This document shows positions 21,529-33,342 of a stretch of 64,000 bases of DNA, one piece after another. Source of the stretch: Calliopum simillimum (Eukaryota > Arthropoda > Insecta > Diptera > Lauxaniidae); the NCBI GenBank assembly GCA_951812925.1, contig OX638370.1, forward strand, positions 31,050,948 to 31,114,947. The letters run 5' to 3'. Position 1 is the stretch's first letter. The number at the start of each line of letters is the position of its first letter. Under the pieces are notes generated by a model, which saw only the letters and a list, made by a program, of their open reading frames with translations, was not told the origin of the DNA and made no database searches. Both the position numbers and the translations under genes were made by a program.

Positions 21529-22372
21529 ACTAGTAAGGGTGTAAATTTTGGCCTGGCCAAAAAATAAATACCCTACACTGCAGTATTTTGAAAAGTTTGC
21601 TTATATGGGAGGTGCCACGCCCTCTTGTCCGAGTACACCCAGTTTTTGTTCAGAGCTTGCATTTATAGTTTTTAGTGTCAGAGTGAAATTTAGTAGGATT
21701 ATCTCAAAAAACTCTTTCAGTATAGCATTTTGAATCTTTTGCTTATATGGGAGGTGCCACGCCCCTTGTCTGATTTCACCCAATTTTTGCTGAGAGCTTT
21801 CATTTATAATTCTTAGTGTCTGAGTCAAATTTGGTTCGAATATCTTAAAAAACGCTTTCAGTATAGCGTTTTGAAGCTTTTGCTTATATGGGAGGTGCCA
21901 CGCCCTCTTGTTCGAATTCGCTCAAATTTTTATCAGAGCTTGCGCTTACAATTCGTAGTACTTATATGTATTGTGGTTGCATTGTCGTGAAAAATACTCC
22001 TAAAATTGCATTTTGAATATAATTTTTGTATGGGCGGTAGGCGTGTCCGTTGACCGATTTTGCTCATTTTCAATCCCCCGAGCTAACTTTGACGACGGAG
22101 GCAGTGTACCAAATTTCATTGAATTATCTTGCTCAGTTTTCCCAAAAAGTGTATTTCAACACACAGCCAGCCACCCAGCCAGCCAGCCACCCAGCCAGCC
22201 AGCCAGCCAGCAAGCCAACCAGCCAGCCAGACAGACGGACATGGCTATATCGACTCAGGAGGTGACGCTGATCAAGAATATATATACTTTTCTATACCTG
22301 CCACGCCTCCTTCTCTGCTTTACAAACGGAAGGACAAAGTGAATATACCCTGGGTGTAGAGTATAAAGATGG
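21529..22372 (-). mobile_element. DINE-1/Helentron-like element, copy 1
   Basis: On the minus strand the element ends with the hairpin TTTTGGCC-A-GGCCAAAA-like sequence, ACACCCTTACTAG and T, i.e. a Helitron-type 3' hairpin plus CTAG. Its 5' half has ATATATTCTTGATCAGCGTC and GAGTCGATATAGCCATGTCC followed by a GTCTGTCTGGCTGGC tract, as in DINE-1/INE-1 elements of flies. Two to three internal repeats of AAGCAAAAGCTTCAAAAYGC / GGGCGTGGCACCTCCCATAT lie near the 3' end. No protein is encoded. The (CAGC)n tract creates false plus-strand ORFs of Gln-Pro-Ala-Ser repeats. Confidence 0.75.
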
Positions 22373-23955
22373 ACAAGTTTTTGTCTTGCGCATAATATAT
22401 AGATTACAAAAAATCAGAGATGAGAAGGCCTATGTCATCGAGAAATTCTTTCTTGTAAAATGGCAGAGGCGTGGAATTAAAAAATCCATTAAGGTACAGG
22501 CCGGAATATGCCATTAACGAGAGCACCCAAAATAACAAAGAAAATAGGTGGTGGAAAGACAATAAAATGATGTAACAAAATATAAAAAAAATTATCAAAT
22601 TTGCATAAATTGAATGATGACAATAATTGCAATTTAAATAACAAAATCAACCGAGTCAACGATAACTAAAGCAAATTGTCATAATAGACATTTACATATA
22701 ACAATAACAAAAGCAGAATTACAATCAAATGTGTTTGCTCTCAAAACTTATTGTAATTTAAAAAACAAAATGTGATTCAAACTATTGTAACTTTTGTGCA
22801 TTTAAGTGCAAAATAAATTTGCAACGCTGCAATTTTATTTAAATTTTATTCCCAAGCAAAATTTCAACACCCAAAAGAACTGTGCATATTGCAGCATAAA
22901 TGTCAAATTTGACATTTATATCAATTTGCAGATTGTTTTTTCTGAAAGCCGCTTAATTTTTTTGACACTTTCTCACTGTCAGTATTTTAACAAATTTAAT
23001 TTGCCAAAGTACATACTCTGGTATGGAAATGCAACAATTCACAATTGTAGCGATTTCCGGTTGTGAAAGTGTGATGAGGGTGACATGAATTTGTGTATAC
23101 GAGTCGTCTCATAGAGATTTATTGCTGTCAAAATTTTAAGCCACATCAAAATTGAGCGTCGTTTTCCTCAGTGTATCTCTTTTTATCTTGCTTATTGTTT
23201 TGATTGCTAGATAAATATATACACATATGTATGTAGATATGTATGTGGCTATGTATATAATTTTCCCACAAGCTTTACCAATTCTTTATTTGTATCTATT
23301 GTTGTTGTGAGCATATTTTTGACATTGAAATAAATACCTAGGGGTGAGCTTTTAAGTAGCTCAGTCTCAGTATGTTTTTGTTACTACTGTTTCATTCAAC
23401 TGAACTGACAGTGCGCTGTCAGTTTGACAGTCACATAAAAGTTGAGCTTAATTGTGTTTATATTTTTGTTTGCTAGATGGCATGTCTTTTACTTAATATC
23501 TTGCCATATCCAGGGTGTGAGATGGCAGACTGCGCCACTTCTTTGTTTTCTATTCAAAGAAAGCATTTACCTACATAAAATATTTTATCATCATTTGTTG
23601 CTTTACTGATTTTGCTATGAAGTTGGTGTTAGATTTAAGCGAACGCACACATTTTTATAATTTGTCTACATTTGTCTAAAAAGATTTGAAGAACTTAGAA
23701 ATTTTTGGGAAATATAATGTTTGCCCAACTGTAACTTGACTCTAAAAAGTAAACTGCCATCAAATGTCCATATTTGTTTATATTTTTGTTTGTTTATACA
23801 AGTCGGATTTAAAAAATAGAAAAAAAAAATTGTTGACTTGAATAATTTTGCAAAAAATTAAACTGCAAAAGTTGAACCAACAAAGAAAAAAAAAAATTAA
23901 AATTTTGGACAATTATGGACATTTGGTGAATAATTCTGAATTATGAATCCGGCGA
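22373..23955. other. Non-coding DNA between two inverted DINE-like copies
   Basis: No gene supported. It contains CATGTATGTAGATATGTATG simple repeats near 23222-23260 and TGACAGTGCGCTGTCAGTTTG, an imperfect inverted repeat, near 23406. The rest is AT-rich and unassigned. Confidence 0.5.
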
Positions 23956-23956
23956 A

Positions 23957-24099
23957 CATCTTTTTTTTATACCATACACCCAGGGTATATTACTTTGTCC
24001 TTCCGTTGTAACGAAGGAGGCGTGGCAGATATAGAAAAGTATATATATTCTTGATCAGCGTCACCTCCTGAGTCGATATAGCCATGTCCGTCTGTCTGT

Positions 24100-24159
<60 letters not shown>

Positions 24160-24801
24160 TTGGCTGGCTGTGTGTGGAAATACACTTTTTGGGAAAACTG
24201 AGCAAGATAATTCAATGAATGCACAGTCTTCGTCGTCAAAGTTAACTCGGGGGATTTAAAATGAGCGAAATCGGTCAACGGACACGCCTACCGCCCATAC
24301 AAAAAATATATTCAAAATGGAATTTTAGGAGTATTTTTCACGAAAATGACATCAAAATACACACAAATACTACGAATTGTAAGCGCAAGTTCTAAAAAAA
24401 ACAAGGCGAATTTGGATAAGAGGGCGTGGCACCTCCCATATAAGCAAAAGCTTCAAAACGCTATACTGAAAACTTTTTTTTGAGATAATCGAACCAAATT
24501 TGACTCAGATACTAAAAATTATAAATGAAAGATCTCAACAAGAATTGTGTGAATTCAGACAATGGGGCGTGGCACCTCCCATATAAGCAAAAGTTTCAAA
24601 ATGCTATACTGAAAGAGTTTTTTGAGATAATCCAACTAAATTTCACTCAAATACTAAAGACTATAAATGCACCCTCTAAGCTTAAACTAGACGAACTCGG
24701 ACAAGAGGGCGTGGCACCTACTTTATAAGCAAAAGCTTCAAAATACTGCAGTGTAGGGTATTTATTTTTTGGCCAGGCCAAAAGTTACACCCTTACTAGT
24801 T
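23957..24801 (+). mobile_element. DINE-1/Helentron-like element, copy 2
   Basis: Plus-strand copy in inverted orientation to 21529-22372. It begins near CATCTTTTTTTTATACCATA and contains TTGATCAGCGTCACCTCCTG, GTCGATATAGCCATGTCCG, GTCTGTCTGTCTGGCTGGCT microsatellite, internal GGGCGTGGCACCTCCCATAT repeats at 24424, 24566 and (variant) 24710, the hairpin TTTTTGGCCAGGCCAAAA, and ACACCCTTACTAG before T. This is the most complete copy. Confidence 0.78.
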
Positions 24802-26181
24802 AATATTTAATAAACTAAATCTTGACAAGTGAAAATATAGATATGTACTAAACGGAGAATGTTGAAATGTTGCACAAAACTAAGAAGAATGATTAAACGG
24901 AGAATGACAAAATGTTGCAAAAACAGTAATATCACAATGAAAACAACAATTTTTTTTTTTTAAGTTGACTGGTGGATAGCCCCTCTAATTGTTTATATAT
25001 TTAACTATATAAAGATAAAATAATATGTTTAGTAATATAAAAAAAGTTACGCGGAGATAATCTAAAATGAGGGACCGACTTCTATGTATTTCAATTCTAT
25101 ATAAAAATTTTTTCGAATAGTTAACACAGAAAAAAAGTAGCTGAAATATTTATACAAACAATGTCGTAAGTATAAGTTTTTTCTTAGAAAATAACATGTA
25201 ACGTTGGGAAAATTGAGTTGCACTAAGCAGCGGTTAGGCCCAGGAGGGAGAATGAGTTTTGAACACTTTTTATTTTATAATTTTAAAGTAAAATAACAAA
25301 AATTATTTTTTATTTAAGTTCTTCTTATAGAAGCTCTGGTTAACAATCTGTATTTAATAGTTAAAATATCAAATTTTAAATTTAAATATGGTTTTGAGCC
25401 ACTGGACGTTGACTGACACATTTTTTGGAGAATCGCCGATATATATTATTGTCTATTGCCGTTTGAAATATAGTTTTTATCTTGACAAAAAATGGAAAAT
25501 CGAAAAACAATTATGAATAAGCAATTCAATGCGGAATCATTATGAAGTCTTATCGATGCTTCTTACGAAAAATAGAATGGTTCATTTGTCTTGGTTATAT
25601 TAGGATGTCGTTGATTCTTGCTTTAAAAATTAAACATTTCACCCCGTTTTTAATGAAAACTAAGGTGTTTCATTGTAGATATATTACAAAGAGTTTTTCC
25701 AGATTTTATGTCGAAAAGTAAGATATCGTACCATTTTTTGAAGAAGACCATGACATTTCGATCAAGTATTTTTCAACTATGAAACATCCTTCTTTTTGCT
25801 CAAAAGAACGAAAGGCCACATTTTTTGTTAAAAAATATATACATTATATACTGTTTTTCGTCAGAAGCATCGAGAAACATTAAAATTTTTGAAGAAATTT
25901 TCAAACGCCCCACTTTTCGCCAATTTCTTCGTATGTTGTTTCTTCTTCATTAGACCTCGAACTTAACAGTCGATGTGTTATGTTATCTTAATCACAACTT
26001 TTGAATTAAACTTGGAAAAACTAAAATAAAAGCGTGAACGTACAGACAAGTTAACAAAATATGGATGGACAAATTAATGCAATAAAAGTTTTAGATTTTC
26101 GCAAATAGTATCTACGTTATTTTAAGAAATTCGTTTTTTGATGAACTAAAAGTGGATGAAAGCTTGAACAAACTATAATAA
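24802..26181. other. Non-coding stretch with a weak inverted repeat
   Basis: No gene. TCGATGCTTCTTACGAAAAA (25552) pairs imperfectly with TTTTTCGTCAGAAGCATCGA (25855), so a decayed foldback of about 330 bp may lie here. Other sequence is AT-rich. Confidence 0.4.
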
Positions 26182-26847
26182 CACAGGCCTACAAAATTTG
26201 GCAAAGTTATTTTACCAGAAACCAGACTATACTTTTCCGATGTATTTTGACGTGCTGAATCCAAATCCGGGGTCAGAATTGCTCTATTGGCTCAGGTTTC
26301 CGAGATATCCTAACCTGAAAGTGCTAAAAACACTGTTTTGGCCTATATTTACGCTTATATATCATCGCCTATCGATTTTTACTCCAAAACCTGTATACAT
26401 CATCTTAAAGTATGACCCTTAATCTTTTAAATGCCATTGAGTTTGCTCAAATATCTTTTTTTTTTTTCACTGAGAAATGCCACTTTGAAAAACTCATGGG
26501 TTTGTGGAAAGAGTTGTTTGTTCACATACATAAATTCATAAAGTGTAAATTTTTCAAAGTGGCATATCTCAGTGAAAAAAAAAAAGATATTTGAGCAAAC
26601 TCAACGGCATTTAAAAGATTAAGGGTCATACTTTAAGATGATGTATACAGGTTTTGGAGTAAAAATCGATAGGCGATGATATATAAGCGTAAATATAGGC
26701 CAAAACAGCGTTTTTAGCACTTTCAGGTTAAGATATCTCGGAAACCTGAGCCAATAGAGCAATTCTGACCCTGGATTTGGATTCAGCACGTCAAAATACA
26801 TCGGAAAAGTATAGTCTGGTTTCTGGTAAAATTTTTGTAGGCCTGTG
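26182..26847. mobile_element. Young foldback element with nearly identical arms, TAA target duplication
   Basis: Begins CACAGGCCTACAAAA (26182) and ends TTTTGTAGGCCTGTG (26847). Flanks are TAA on both sides. The arms (about 290 bp) are almost identical, so both strands carry the same 60-codon frame (FDVLNPNPGSELLYWLRFPR type). The loop near 26500-26530 is short. Because the frame is present only as a mirror image and matches phrases in non-coding foldbacks, I regard it as DNA-level conservation and not a gene. The small arm divergence indicates recent insertion or arm homogenisation. Confidence 0.92.
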
Positions 26848-28841
26848 TAATTGACGAACATTTTCCTGTGCCTAAGGAAAAGTGAATATTTTAGAAGCTT
26901 GCCATTCTGTATCTAAGGGAAGTTAAATTTCCAAGCATAAATAAACAAATTATTCTACTTCAGAGCTCATGAGCTTTTCCAATCATTCCATAAATACATA
27001 CTATACTCGTATATTGCTTTGTACACATTTAATGTCAAATAAAGCATAAAAAGCTTGTACTTACATGACATAGCAAAATCTCCCCTAAATATTTTAGTTT
27101 ACTATGAAATTTTCACAATTTAGGCTGAATTTACTTAAGGGTGCTATATAGCGTAACACATAAAAAGGTTTTAATTTGATTAAAAAAAAAAAAAAAAAAT
27201 GTAACAACTTTTGCCGGATATCCGCGTATTAAGCTCCAATGACCTTTGCTGCCATGTGAAAATATCAACAAAAATTACCCATGCAAACATTTCAATAGAT
27301 TTTATCTTCCCATCAAAAGGCTTTTTTGTGTAGGTACCAAATTTTCTCCAAAATTCTTCTGACAAAAGTATGCCAATTAAAATGTTAAAATTTTTATTTA
27401 TTGCAGCAAACATTTTTTTTTATAATTTTGTAAAAAAAAGAACCTGGCCTGATTTATGAGTTCTTTTCACCTTGACTTGCGTAATTATGATAAGAAAAGT
27501 AGACACTTCAAAACATTACCCAGACGAGGTCAAGGCCAGTCAGCATAAAATATTTACACGTAATTTCATTGATTTGCCAACTTTAAATTAAACAAATTCA
27601 ACATGAAAATAAATAAATAAAAAGTCCAAATTGCTCTTTTTTTGTATTTATCACAACATACACCACAACTTTGAAAACTTTCAGTCATTTGACGTTGAAC
27701 AGCTTGAATGTTGCAGCTTATCACTGAGATAATGAAAAACGTGCAAGAAAGTAAGGTTGTTCCATATGGCTTAGATAAGCAATATTCGTTTTTAATTTTT
27801 TATTTTTATTTCTTTTTTTTTGAGTTTCAAATGATTTGCTTGCTAGTAATATTGAAAACTATAAGAATACTATTAGTTATCTGCAAGTTTGGTAATATTT
27901 TCTGTGATACAGTCAAACTTCAATTGCTTGAGGTTCTATAAGTTTAATCAAAAAAAGTTTTGGTAATGGAGAATCGAGTTGTCGAAGTTATTATTCACAA
28001 TAAGAACTTAACTAGTTAGTCTTAATGAACTTGGGGACGTTTCGGAAGGCCATCATATTTCCATAAAACAATTTTATTTGAAAACTTTTGAACGTGGATT
28101 GGATTTATATATTTTCTATGAAGCAAAGCGAAAACTATGCCCATACTATACATTTATATTAATTAATGATTTATGAAATGGCCAAAGTCCGTTCAAGATA
28201 ATTTTAATTAAAAAAATTATGAGCCCGAAATTGACAATTTTATTGTATCCGAAAAATAAAATCTTATCATTTATTTCATTAGCTGAATGCTACAATATAT
28301 CGGGAGTAAATTTATTGATATCTTTATAAATTTATTTCGCGGTTTTCCCTGTCAATACTTAGTTACTTCTACAATATGATCATAAATAGTAAATTAATGC
28401 TTTTATTTTTTATTTATTTTATTTTATTATCTAAGGAAATAAATATCATTTGTTGATTAAAAATATTCTTGATAGGAATAAATTTATTTTATCTTTCTAT
28501 TAAACTTTTCTTACTATCGGTCGTTCGGAAAAAAATAAATTCAAGGGAATACGGATTTTTGATATATTTTTTGTCAAATAATTTTGAGAATAAAAAAACT
28601 CAAGAATGAAGTTTTGTATTTTAGACATTACAAAAGATTAATAATAATATCTTGCACAGACTATAGGTTTAAAGATCGATTGCTTGTTGAAGATTCTTCC
28701 AATATTAAATGGCTTTACAGTTATTTTAACCTTGGATAATTTTGTTTGTCGATTCGAACACTATTGCTCTTTATTTTGCTCACTACTTTTTTTCATTCTA
28801 ACACGGAGCAAAATCTGCGACATGTTTTTTACTCCAAGGTT
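26848..28841. other. Non-coding stretch
   Basis: AT-rich throughout. I see no reading frame with coding character and no element boundary. Homopolymer tracts occur at 27181-27200 and 27810-27820. Confidence 0.5.
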
Positions 28842-29055
28842 CGATTTTGTATGAACACTTAGTTGTAAAAAAAACTTGCTCTCGTTAAATACCCCATAAT
28901 CGCTCAAAAAAATGCTCACCAAATTGATTTTTTTAACTCACTGTAAACAAAACAAATAGCACTTGTACATAAAAACGTTGTGAGTACGTTTATGCTAAAA
29001 AATGTCAGAGTTTATTATGGTGCTGCCAGATTTTAACTATTGACATTACTGTTGC
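28842..29055 (+). mobile_element. Mariner 3' fragment
   Basis: Plus-strand remnant of the same mariner family as 2908-4210: TTCGATTTTGTATGAACACT, CCCCATAATCGCTCAAAAAA, ACTGTAAACAAAACAAATAG, GTTGTGAGTACGTTTATGC and GGTGCTGCCAGATTTTAAC. It keeps the CGCTCAAAAAAATG coding continuation that the two deleted copies lack, so it descends from a longer parent, but it has lost the middle and the outermost terminus. Confidence 0.8.
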
Positions 29056-29399
29056 TAGTTCCCCAAATAAAAATTATATATTTTTAATTCTAAATGTAGT
29101 AAAAATTATATTATCTAATACTTTGTTGGGAATCACTTTTAGTTCGTATTGGTCGAATCGACTAACATTATCTTTAAAGTATAAGGGATATGCATAATCA
29201 TTCAGGGTTAAAGAGATCTTTGCTTCTCAAGTATTTTGCTTAGCATATATTTGTTGAGAATCTGGGTAAAATATGAAACGAATTAAAATCAGGGTCAATT
29301 TTTTGTGTTATAGTATTTCCTTGTAGGTTTGCAGATGAAACAATTTCTATTTTTCGATACTATTGACATTATTGTTTGAAGTAAAATATAAAATTGAAC

Positions 29400-29945
29400 A
29401 AAGGGGCGCTGCACCCCCATACAAAAAAAACACCTCAATAGCTATATTTCTGCACTTGTAGAAGTTATTGTTACAAGGCATTGTACACAAGAGTATATCA
29501 CGTTCACCAAACGTCTCACAGAAATTGTGGGAAATTGAAGAAGGGGACGTTGTACCCCCTTACAAAAAAAATTGCTATATCTCTACACTTGTTGCAGTTA
29601 CTATTACAGAAGTAAACTGCGTTCATCAAACGCCTTGCGAAAATTGGAGGAATCTGAACAAGGGGGCGTTGCACCCCCCTTTTAAAAAATCGTATCAATT
29701 GCTATAGCTTTGCACCTGTATCAGAACACTTTATATTGAGAACGTGTATTTTATTTACAAAATACTATACGAATAGAGAGAGAGTTAAAATTTGGGGGCT
29801 TTGCACCCCTACACAAAAATACTTAAAACACTCTATTTATGTACTTTTATCATTATAACATTTGATACATGGAGGTAAGTGATATCTTCAAGCAACATGG
29901 GAAAATTTAAAAGAGGGGGCGCTACACCTCCCCCCCACACACAAA
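29400..29945. repeat. Tandem repeat of about 120-140 bp with GGGGCGTTGCACCCC hairpins
   Basis: Five units are marked by a self-complementary block: near 29402, 29542, 29662, 29793 and 29913 (for example GGGGGCGTTGCACCCCCC). Between them lie related words (ACAAAAAAAA, ATAGCTATATTTCTGCACTTGTA, CGTTCACCAAACGTCTC). The hairpin block is more conserved than the spacer. Small frames over this region (29468-29707) are artefacts. Confidence 0.8.
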
Positions 29946-30206
29946 AAAAATTTGTAATATTTTAAAATCTGGTACAATTTTCATAGACATTTTTAGCGAG
30001 AAAGTGCCAGGATTTAAACCTCACGTGTCATCAACAAAAAACTACATATGTATTTTCTTAAAATGTCAATTTCTACACGATGCGGAGTGGTGCTCATAGC
30101 TTTTGAGTCTAATATACAACAAAAATATAAATTTCGAAAGCAGAACAAAATGGCAATTCTGTCTTAATTGTTTGTGGCAACACTATGGCAGATAAATTAG
30201 GAGTGA

Positions 30207-30783
30207 TTTTTCAAAAGGGCGTAAAACCACTTCCAACCTCGAACAAACCTAAGAATGCCATCGCCGTTACCATGCTAAAATGCATCCTCCAGTTCAAAAT
30301 TCATCACATAAAATGCATTTTTCCAAGGTAAAATCGTGATCAAAAGTCGCATTTCAGAACAAAAGGGCTTATTTCCATATAATTTCATAGAAATTTTTAG
30401 AGTTTGGTACTAAAAGACGTATTTCGAATAGTGACCAAAAAAACTTTTAATATTTTTTATATGCCCCAGGCTATATAGGTGCTTACCTACCATGCCTATA
30501 GACATCAAAAAAAGCTTCCAAATGGTGAAATAAGAGTGATTTCGAAACAAAAGGGCTTATTTTCGAACGTTTCAGAGCAAAAGGGCTTATTTCCAAATGT
30601 TTTTTACTTTTTGCAATTACTACAAATATGTTACAACAAAAATGTTAAGGGGATTAGAATCTTTGGTCAACTCGCTATAACACTGGAGACATTAAAAAAA
30701 AATAAGTTATTGTAAACAGCCCATAAAAGTTTTTTCTCATTACTGAAAATTTGTTTAAAATGGTTTTACGCCCTTTTGAAAAA
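30207..30783. mobile_element. MITE with perfect 23-bp inverted termini (CAAAAGGGCGTAAAACCA)
   Basis: The 23 bp at 30207-30229 is perfectly inverted at 30761-30783. Internally CAAAAGGGCTTATTT-like words recur at about 30359, 30548 and 30580, resembling the terminus and suggesting subterminal transposase-binding repeats. The 577-bp element has no significant ORF. I could not assign the superfamily. Confidence 0.75.
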
Positions 30784-30808
30784 TAAATCCTCAAATATAA
30801 ACAGTATT

Positions 30809-30914
30809 GGGGTTATCGTGAATCAATATTACCAGGAAATTTTTCTCAAACTGCGATGGAGAATGAACGGCAGTGGAAGAAAAATTCCCCAGGAATATTT
30901 ATTCACGATAACCC
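30809..30914. mobile_element. Hairpin MITE-B, copy 1
   Basis: GGGGTTATCGTGAATCAATA at the left pairs with TATTTATTCACGATAACCCC at the right around a CTGCGATGGAGAATG-like loop. Related hairpins lie at 47437-47542 and 50460-50539. The size (~106 bp) and full-length pairing fit a miniature inverted-repeat element. Confidence 0.8.
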
Positions 30915-31105
30915 CCTATATGTTTTTGGAAAGCTTGTATGTACATCGTGTCAATTTTGTTTTTTTTTTCTTCATTTTATTTCATGGAAAAATTACCACA
31001 AAATTTACTGAAGTTGAAGCGCTTTCCGGAACTAACATTTTTTTCGATGTGTTCAATTTGAGATTTATTCAAATCAAATTATGGTATTACTACAAACTAT
31101 TTTTT

Positions 31106-31293
31106 CCCAGTGTGCCAGACGGTTCAAATCTTCGCTTTTTTACCCGTTACGGATCCGTTACTGATCCGTTTGCGGGAGAAATTCCAAAAAAAAAACGATT
31201 GGCTTTTTTTTTGGGAATTTCTCCCGCCAACGGATCAGTAACGGATCCGTAACGGATAAAAAAGCGGAGATTTGAACCGTCTGGCACACTGGG
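31106..31293. mobile_element. Near-perfect foldback MITE, CCCAGTGTGCCAGACGG termini
   Basis: A 188-bp palindrome from CCCAGTGTGCCAGACGGTTC to its complement, with arms of about 90 bp containing GTTACGGATCCGTTACTGAT. Arms are almost identical. A partial, rearranged relative lies at 35844-35945. The long frame over 30776-31252 is produced by reading through this and neighbouring repeats. Confidence 0.85.
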
Positions 31294-32651
31294 TTATTAC
31301 GACAAATCACTTGTTACAATTCACAAGTCAGTGACATTTCTATCACATCATAAACTTAATTTCTCTTTGCTGCAATTTTGCCTCTAATTGCAGTTTCACT
31401 TCATAGGAAACAAGACATATGTCATAAAATTTAACTTCCACAAATGTCTTGTGTTATGTTAGTGATATTATGTTTTCTTTTGTTGCATCTATTAATTTTA
31501 TTGCTGTTGCTGCTGTTATGAATTTAAATTACTTTACAGCAAATAGAATTTCTCATTTATCATTGCATTATGTACCAAAATATTGCTCTTGATTTATTTG
31601 TTTCACTTAAATTGATTTGTTAAAAGATTTTATCTTTGTAATCTTAATTACAATGTGCTTGCATTACTGATTGTTTCAATTTAATTTTGAAAATTTGCTG
31701 TCAAGTGTTTATTTGTATGTTATGTGTACACAAAACATATGTATCTGATAATCTTATGAAATTCATGAAGATAGTATTATCATTACTGGCTGCAAGGTTG
31801 TGATAATTGCGATTATGCTTTTTAAATAAGTGACAGAAAAAAGAAAAATTTAGACGCATACAAATTTAAGTCTTCGTTCAAAGAAAATGATTTTGCTGTT
31901 ATGACAAAAACATAAAACTAAGATAGAGAAAAAAAAAGTTAAATTTTTGATGCCATAAAATTTGAAAAAATATTGATTGAACTTTTGTTAAAATAATCAA
32001 TTATATTACTTATAAAATATAAGCGAACTTGCATGTTACATGTCATTAGGTTGTAGTCAAAAAGTTGTTTCCAAATCAATTAAATCCCATTAATCCATGT
32101 GATTTAATTGACGTCATGATTGACATATTGTAACCACACGTAAATTACACTCTGTATAGAACCAATTAACGAAATTACAAACAAAAAAAAAAAAAACATG
32201 AAATAACAACAAAATAGAAACACGGTAGCGTAATTGCTAAAAATAGTATAAAATAGTAATATCAAATGAAAAAAAAAATAAAAAATTAACTGCATTCAGT
32301 AAATTTTTTAGTGAAACACATGTACGCTATCATGATTGTCTGACACACCCACTCACGCTTAGCGCTGGAAATCTCTCAAGGAAGATTCTAACGATAGAAT
32401 AAATAAAAAAGATACATATGTTCATAAATCTATAAAATAGTTTTTGTGCCACTTAGCACCTTGCCATATGCTACATTTGCATATCAAGATGTTGTGACAC
32501 ATTGTTTTCATTAAGTAATTTCGATTGAGTTAAACGAAATAAGGAATTCAGTGTTTACATTAATTGCAGTTAAGTACTTTTTTTTCAATATTCCTTTTAT
32601 TGAATTTTTATACAAACATTAGTACGTACATTAGGGTGGGTCCAAAATAAA
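31294..32651. other. Non-coding stretch
   Basis: AT-rich, no gene or element recognised. Confidence 0.5.
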
Positions 32652-33138
32652 ACTAGTAAGGGTGTAACCTTTGACCAGGCCAAACATAAAATACCTTAAA
32701 CTGCAGTATTTTGAAAATTTTGCTGGTATGAGAGGTTCGTCTAGTTTTGGCTCAGAGCGTGCATTTATTGTCTTTAGTATTTGAGTGAAATGTAGTTGGA
32801 TTGTCTTAAAAAACTCGTTCAGTATAGCATTTTGAAACTTTTACTTATATGGGAGGTGCCACGCCCTCTTGTCCGAATTTGCGAATTTTTTCTCAGAGCT
32901 TGCGCTTACAATTCGTAGTATTTATGTGTACTTTGATTGCATTGTCGTGAAAAATACTCCTAACGTTGCATTTTGAATATATTTTTTGTATGGGCGGTAG
33001 GCGTGTCCGTTGACGGATTTCGCTCATTTTCAATCCCACGAGCCAACTTTGACGACGGAGGCAGTGTACCAAATTTCATTGAATTATCTCGCTCAGTTTT
33101 CCCAAAGAATGTATTTCCACGCACACCCAGCCAGTGGT
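32652..33138 (-). mobile_element. DINE-1/Helentron-like element, copy 3 (truncated)
   Basis: Minus-strand copy starting at its 3' CTAG end (ACTAGTAAGGGTGTAACC at 32652) with the hairpin TTTGACCAGGCCAAA (one arm mutated), GGGAGGTGCCACGCCCTCTT and TATGGGCGGTAGGCGTGTCC. It stops inside the CCAGCCAG microsatellite near 33135, so the 5' block is missing. Confidence 0.75.
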
Positions 33139-33342
33139 ATAAAACACATTTTAATATTAATAATATAATGAAAAAAGCATTTTAAATAAAATAGTGCAAA
33201 CATTACCTACCTCAAAGAAAAATGTTTCCAAGGTTTTCGCCATCACTCAAATTTTTTAAAGTTCTTCAATTAAGTTATTCGGTATTTTTTCTGTCTTTTC
33301 TTGTCCTCTAAGATTTTACGACGTTTTCAACTTTTTCTTTTT

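Noticed and set aside
22013..22359. Gln-Pro-Ala-Ser repeat frames
   Set aside because: They come from the CCAGC microsatellite inside a DINE-like element; the same occurs inverted at 23967-24278.
26198..26861. Twin 60-80 codon frames on opposite strands (FDVLNPNPGSELL type), possibly a conserved peptide
   Set aside because: They are mirror images within foldback arms, and similar peptides elsewhere come from related arms. Conservation is at DNA level as far as I can tell.
29400..29945. CRISPR-like array
   Set aside because: Repeats are 120-140 bp apart, degenerate and in a eukaryotic context; spacers are related to one another. No cas genes.
30776..31252. 158-codon plus-strand frame
   Set aside because: It runs through a hairpin MITE and a foldback MITE; no domain and most of its length is inverted repeat.
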